From positions 1 through 42,802 of the IMG/VR virus record IMGVR_UViG_3300025435_000004: DNA of 42,802 nucleotides, one strand, 5' to 3'. This DNA comes from a virus. The notes beneath the pieces are model-generated. The model was not told the origin of the DNA. It searched no databases and was given only the letters and a program-made list of their open reading frames with translations. Positions 41,994-42,802 of the stretch are shown here, in pieces. Positions within the stretch are counted from its first letter, which is position 1, and each line of letters begins with the position of its first letter. A program made the translations under genes and the position numbers.

Positions 41994-42063
41994 TATTCCT
42001 CACTTTCTAGGGATAAGTGTAGGCATATTCTAATGCCCTGTATCTGGCAAGATGAGCAGACTA

Positions 42064-42240
42064 TCATTCGCTTAGATCACATTCGCATAAGTGACCACAC
42101 GTGAAGCAGACGTACAGCTGCCCCATATGCGTATGATAGCCATATTTTCTAGGCTTGCCAATCTCTTTCGCGTACCATCTGCCAGACTCATCCTGCTGCG
42201 TGGCATTGTAAACAGATCTTGCGCTCTCTAGGGTTAGCAT
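42064..42240 (-). CDS. Tiny Cys-rich protein (58 aa)
   Basis: A 58-aa protein whose ATG overlaps the end of the upstream gene. An initial helix-like region with RWYAKEIGKPRK is followed by YVCFTCGHLCECD, four cysteines and a histidine within 12 residues, a likely zinc site. The unit then has a 70-base gap before the next gene, in which nothing else is visible. Confidence 0.6.
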   Translation of the reverse strand: MLTLESARSVYNATQQDESGRWYAKEIGKPRKYGYHTHMGQLYVCFTCGHLCECDLSE

Positions 42241-42485
42241 GCGATCACGACCATATGTCCGCTCTCACGCATTGCGCGGGCTGTTGCGTTAGTGTCTAGG
42301 GCTGCAGTAATCGTGTCCAGCTGCGCCTGCAGCTGAGCGGGTGAGCCATGAGCCTGCAATTCTATGCCTGCTTTTGCGTACTGCTTGATTATGCGCTGAG
42401 TTGCTGCTTCTGTTAGGGGACATTCTACCCATACTTTCCCGTATTTATCAGAGAGGATGGTGTGGCTCTTCATCTGCTTAGCCAT
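42234..42485 (-). CDS. Small protein of unknown function
   Basis: An 83-aa protein from ATG 42485, chosen for the TAATG overlap with the upstream stop and the strong GGAGGTGG site. A longer reading start at 42530 would run through the upstream gene. The N-terminus (SHTILSDKYGKVWVECPLTE) suggests strands. The rest is Ala- and Gln-rich helix (LQAQLDTITAALDTNATAR). No family was recognised. Confidence 0.6.
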   Translation of the reverse strand: MAKQMKSHTILSDKYGKVWVECPLTEAATQRIIKQYAKAGIELQAHGSPAQLQAQLDTITAALDTNATARAMRESGHMVVIAC

Positions 42486-42658
42486 TATGCCACCTCCATT
42501 CCACACTGCAGGCGGATACATGTAGGACATTCTGAGCCATTAAACTCTATATCTTCAATTCTTTCACGCGCTTCTGTTATCTCGCCAGAAGTAACCAGAT
42601 CATCTAGTTCACGTAGGCATGTCTCGCATATATCAATCGGATATTTCATTGTATTCAT
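42485..42658 (-). CDS. Tiny double-CxxC protein, first gene of the leftward unit
   Basis: A 57-aa protein with ICETCLREL near the N-terminus and ECPTCIRLQCG near the C-terminus, separated by an acidic helical linker. Two CxxC pairs indicate zinc binding. It is the first gene after the promoter at 42705-42733 and carries the AGATAGGAATA element 8 bases before its ATG, so it should be expressed early and strongly. Confidence 0.65.
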   Translation of the reverse strand: MNTMKYPIDICETCLRELDDLVTSGEITEARERIEDIEFNGSECPTCIRLQCGMEVA

Positions 42659-42665
42659 GTTCGAT

Positions 42666-42676
42666 TATTCCTATCT
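42666..42676 (-). promoter_or_regulatory. Ribosome-binding element AGATAGGAATA (copy 3)
   Basis: Exact match to the two other copies at 40479-40489 and 41811-41821, here before the first gene of the leftward unit. Confidence 0.6.
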
Positions 42677-42682
42677 AATCGG

Positions 42683-42698
42683 GTGAGCTTGTGCTCAC
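42683..42698. promoter_or_regulatory. Hairpin GTGAGC / GCTCAC at the transcript start
   Basis: GTGAGC (42683-42688) and GCTCAC (42693-42698) around TTGT lie just downstream of the -10 box of the minus promoter. It could be an operator or a stabilising 5' stem-loop. Confidence 0.5.
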
Positions 42699-42703
42699 GG
42701 GAT

Positions 42704-42802
42704 AAAAATACACGCATGAAATAGGCGTGTCAATAGGCAACACGCAGGCAATATCTAGACTATCACTTTAGACATTCATAAGGTTATTGTCTAGCCATAT
42801 GC
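42704..42802. repeat. Right copy of the 99-bp terminal direct repeat
   Basis: Identical to 1-99. See the left copy for interpretation. Confidence 0.95.
42705..42733 (-). promoter_or_regulatory. Sigma-70-type promoter TTGACA-N17-TATTTT
   Basis: On the minus strand TTGACA (42728-42733) and TATTTT (42705-42710) are separated by exactly 17 bases. It would start leftward transcription about 40 bases before the 42658 start codon and is probably the early promoter. It is duplicated at 2-30 by the terminal repeat. Confidence 0.75.

Noticed and set aside
42704-42802. Biological direct terminal repeat for packaging
   Set aside because: Exactly 99 bp is best explained by assembly overlap. Kept only as an alternative to test by coverage.

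Overview
The window is one complete, circularly assembled genome of a tailed bacteriophage of an actinobacterium. Its first 99 bases (1-99) recur exactly as its last 99 (42704-42802), so the unique genome is 42,703 bp. The host group is inferred from a WhiB-type iron-sulphur regulator (39130-39543, minus), which is an actinobacterial family, from a phage proteasome-like hydrolase and a Cas4-like exonuclease of the kind seen in actinophages, and from candidate leaderless promoters. The AT-leaning composition and the marine/freshwater-type tail genes fit a planktonic freshwater actinobacterium, but that is inference. I see no integrase, repressor or DNA polymerase. There is also no tape-measure or major tail-tube gene, so a short-tailed (podovirus-like), lytic phage is the best guess.

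Layout. (a) 1-770 is a non-coding control region between divergent transcription units. It holds GCAATC iterons, AT-rich inverted repeats, a perfect Crp/GlxR-type operator, a run of GC hairpins and four CCATAGG repeats just before terL. (b) 771-15633 is the packaging and head module: terminase with an N-terminal helix-turn-helix, portal, small proteins, a 1763-residue internal virion protein with an embedded ADP-ribosyltransferase-like domain, three further virion proteins, scaffold and an N4-gp56-like capsid protein. (c) 15699-27548 is the neck, tail and fibre module: collagen-like fibre, glycosyltransferase, adaptor, a second fibre, a glycine-rich adhesin, two families shared with aquatic phages, and a large tail protein. 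(d) 27558-29794 is the lysis cassette. (e) 30033-37033 holds replication and takeover genes: a Cas4-like exonuclease split in two around three small genes, DnaB-like ATPase, resolvase, split primase, proteasome-like hydrolase, DUF1599 protein, metallophosphoesterase, sigma-like factor and zinc ribbon. (f) 42658-37186 runs leftward: many tiny Cys-rich proteins, methyltransferase, WhiB, a transglycosylase-like protein and a second glycosyltransferase.

The genes are packed with TAATG, ATGA or longer overlaps, indicating translational coupling. The rightward and leftward units converge on two terminators near 37040-37165. The leftward unit has two good sigma-70-type promoters, and three of its genes share an identical 11-base ribosome-binding element.

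The most interesting possible system is a collagen-like, threonine-rich fibre (16307-19120) accompanied by two glycosyltransferases. One is directly downstream with its own leaderless-type promoter. The other (37953-38798) resembles eukaryotic procollagen galactosyltransferases. Together they suggest a glycosylated collagen-like receptor-binding apparatus. Second in interest is the exact TGTGA-N2-TA-N2-TCACA operator upstream of the virion operon, which could tie phage gene expression to host cAMP signalling.
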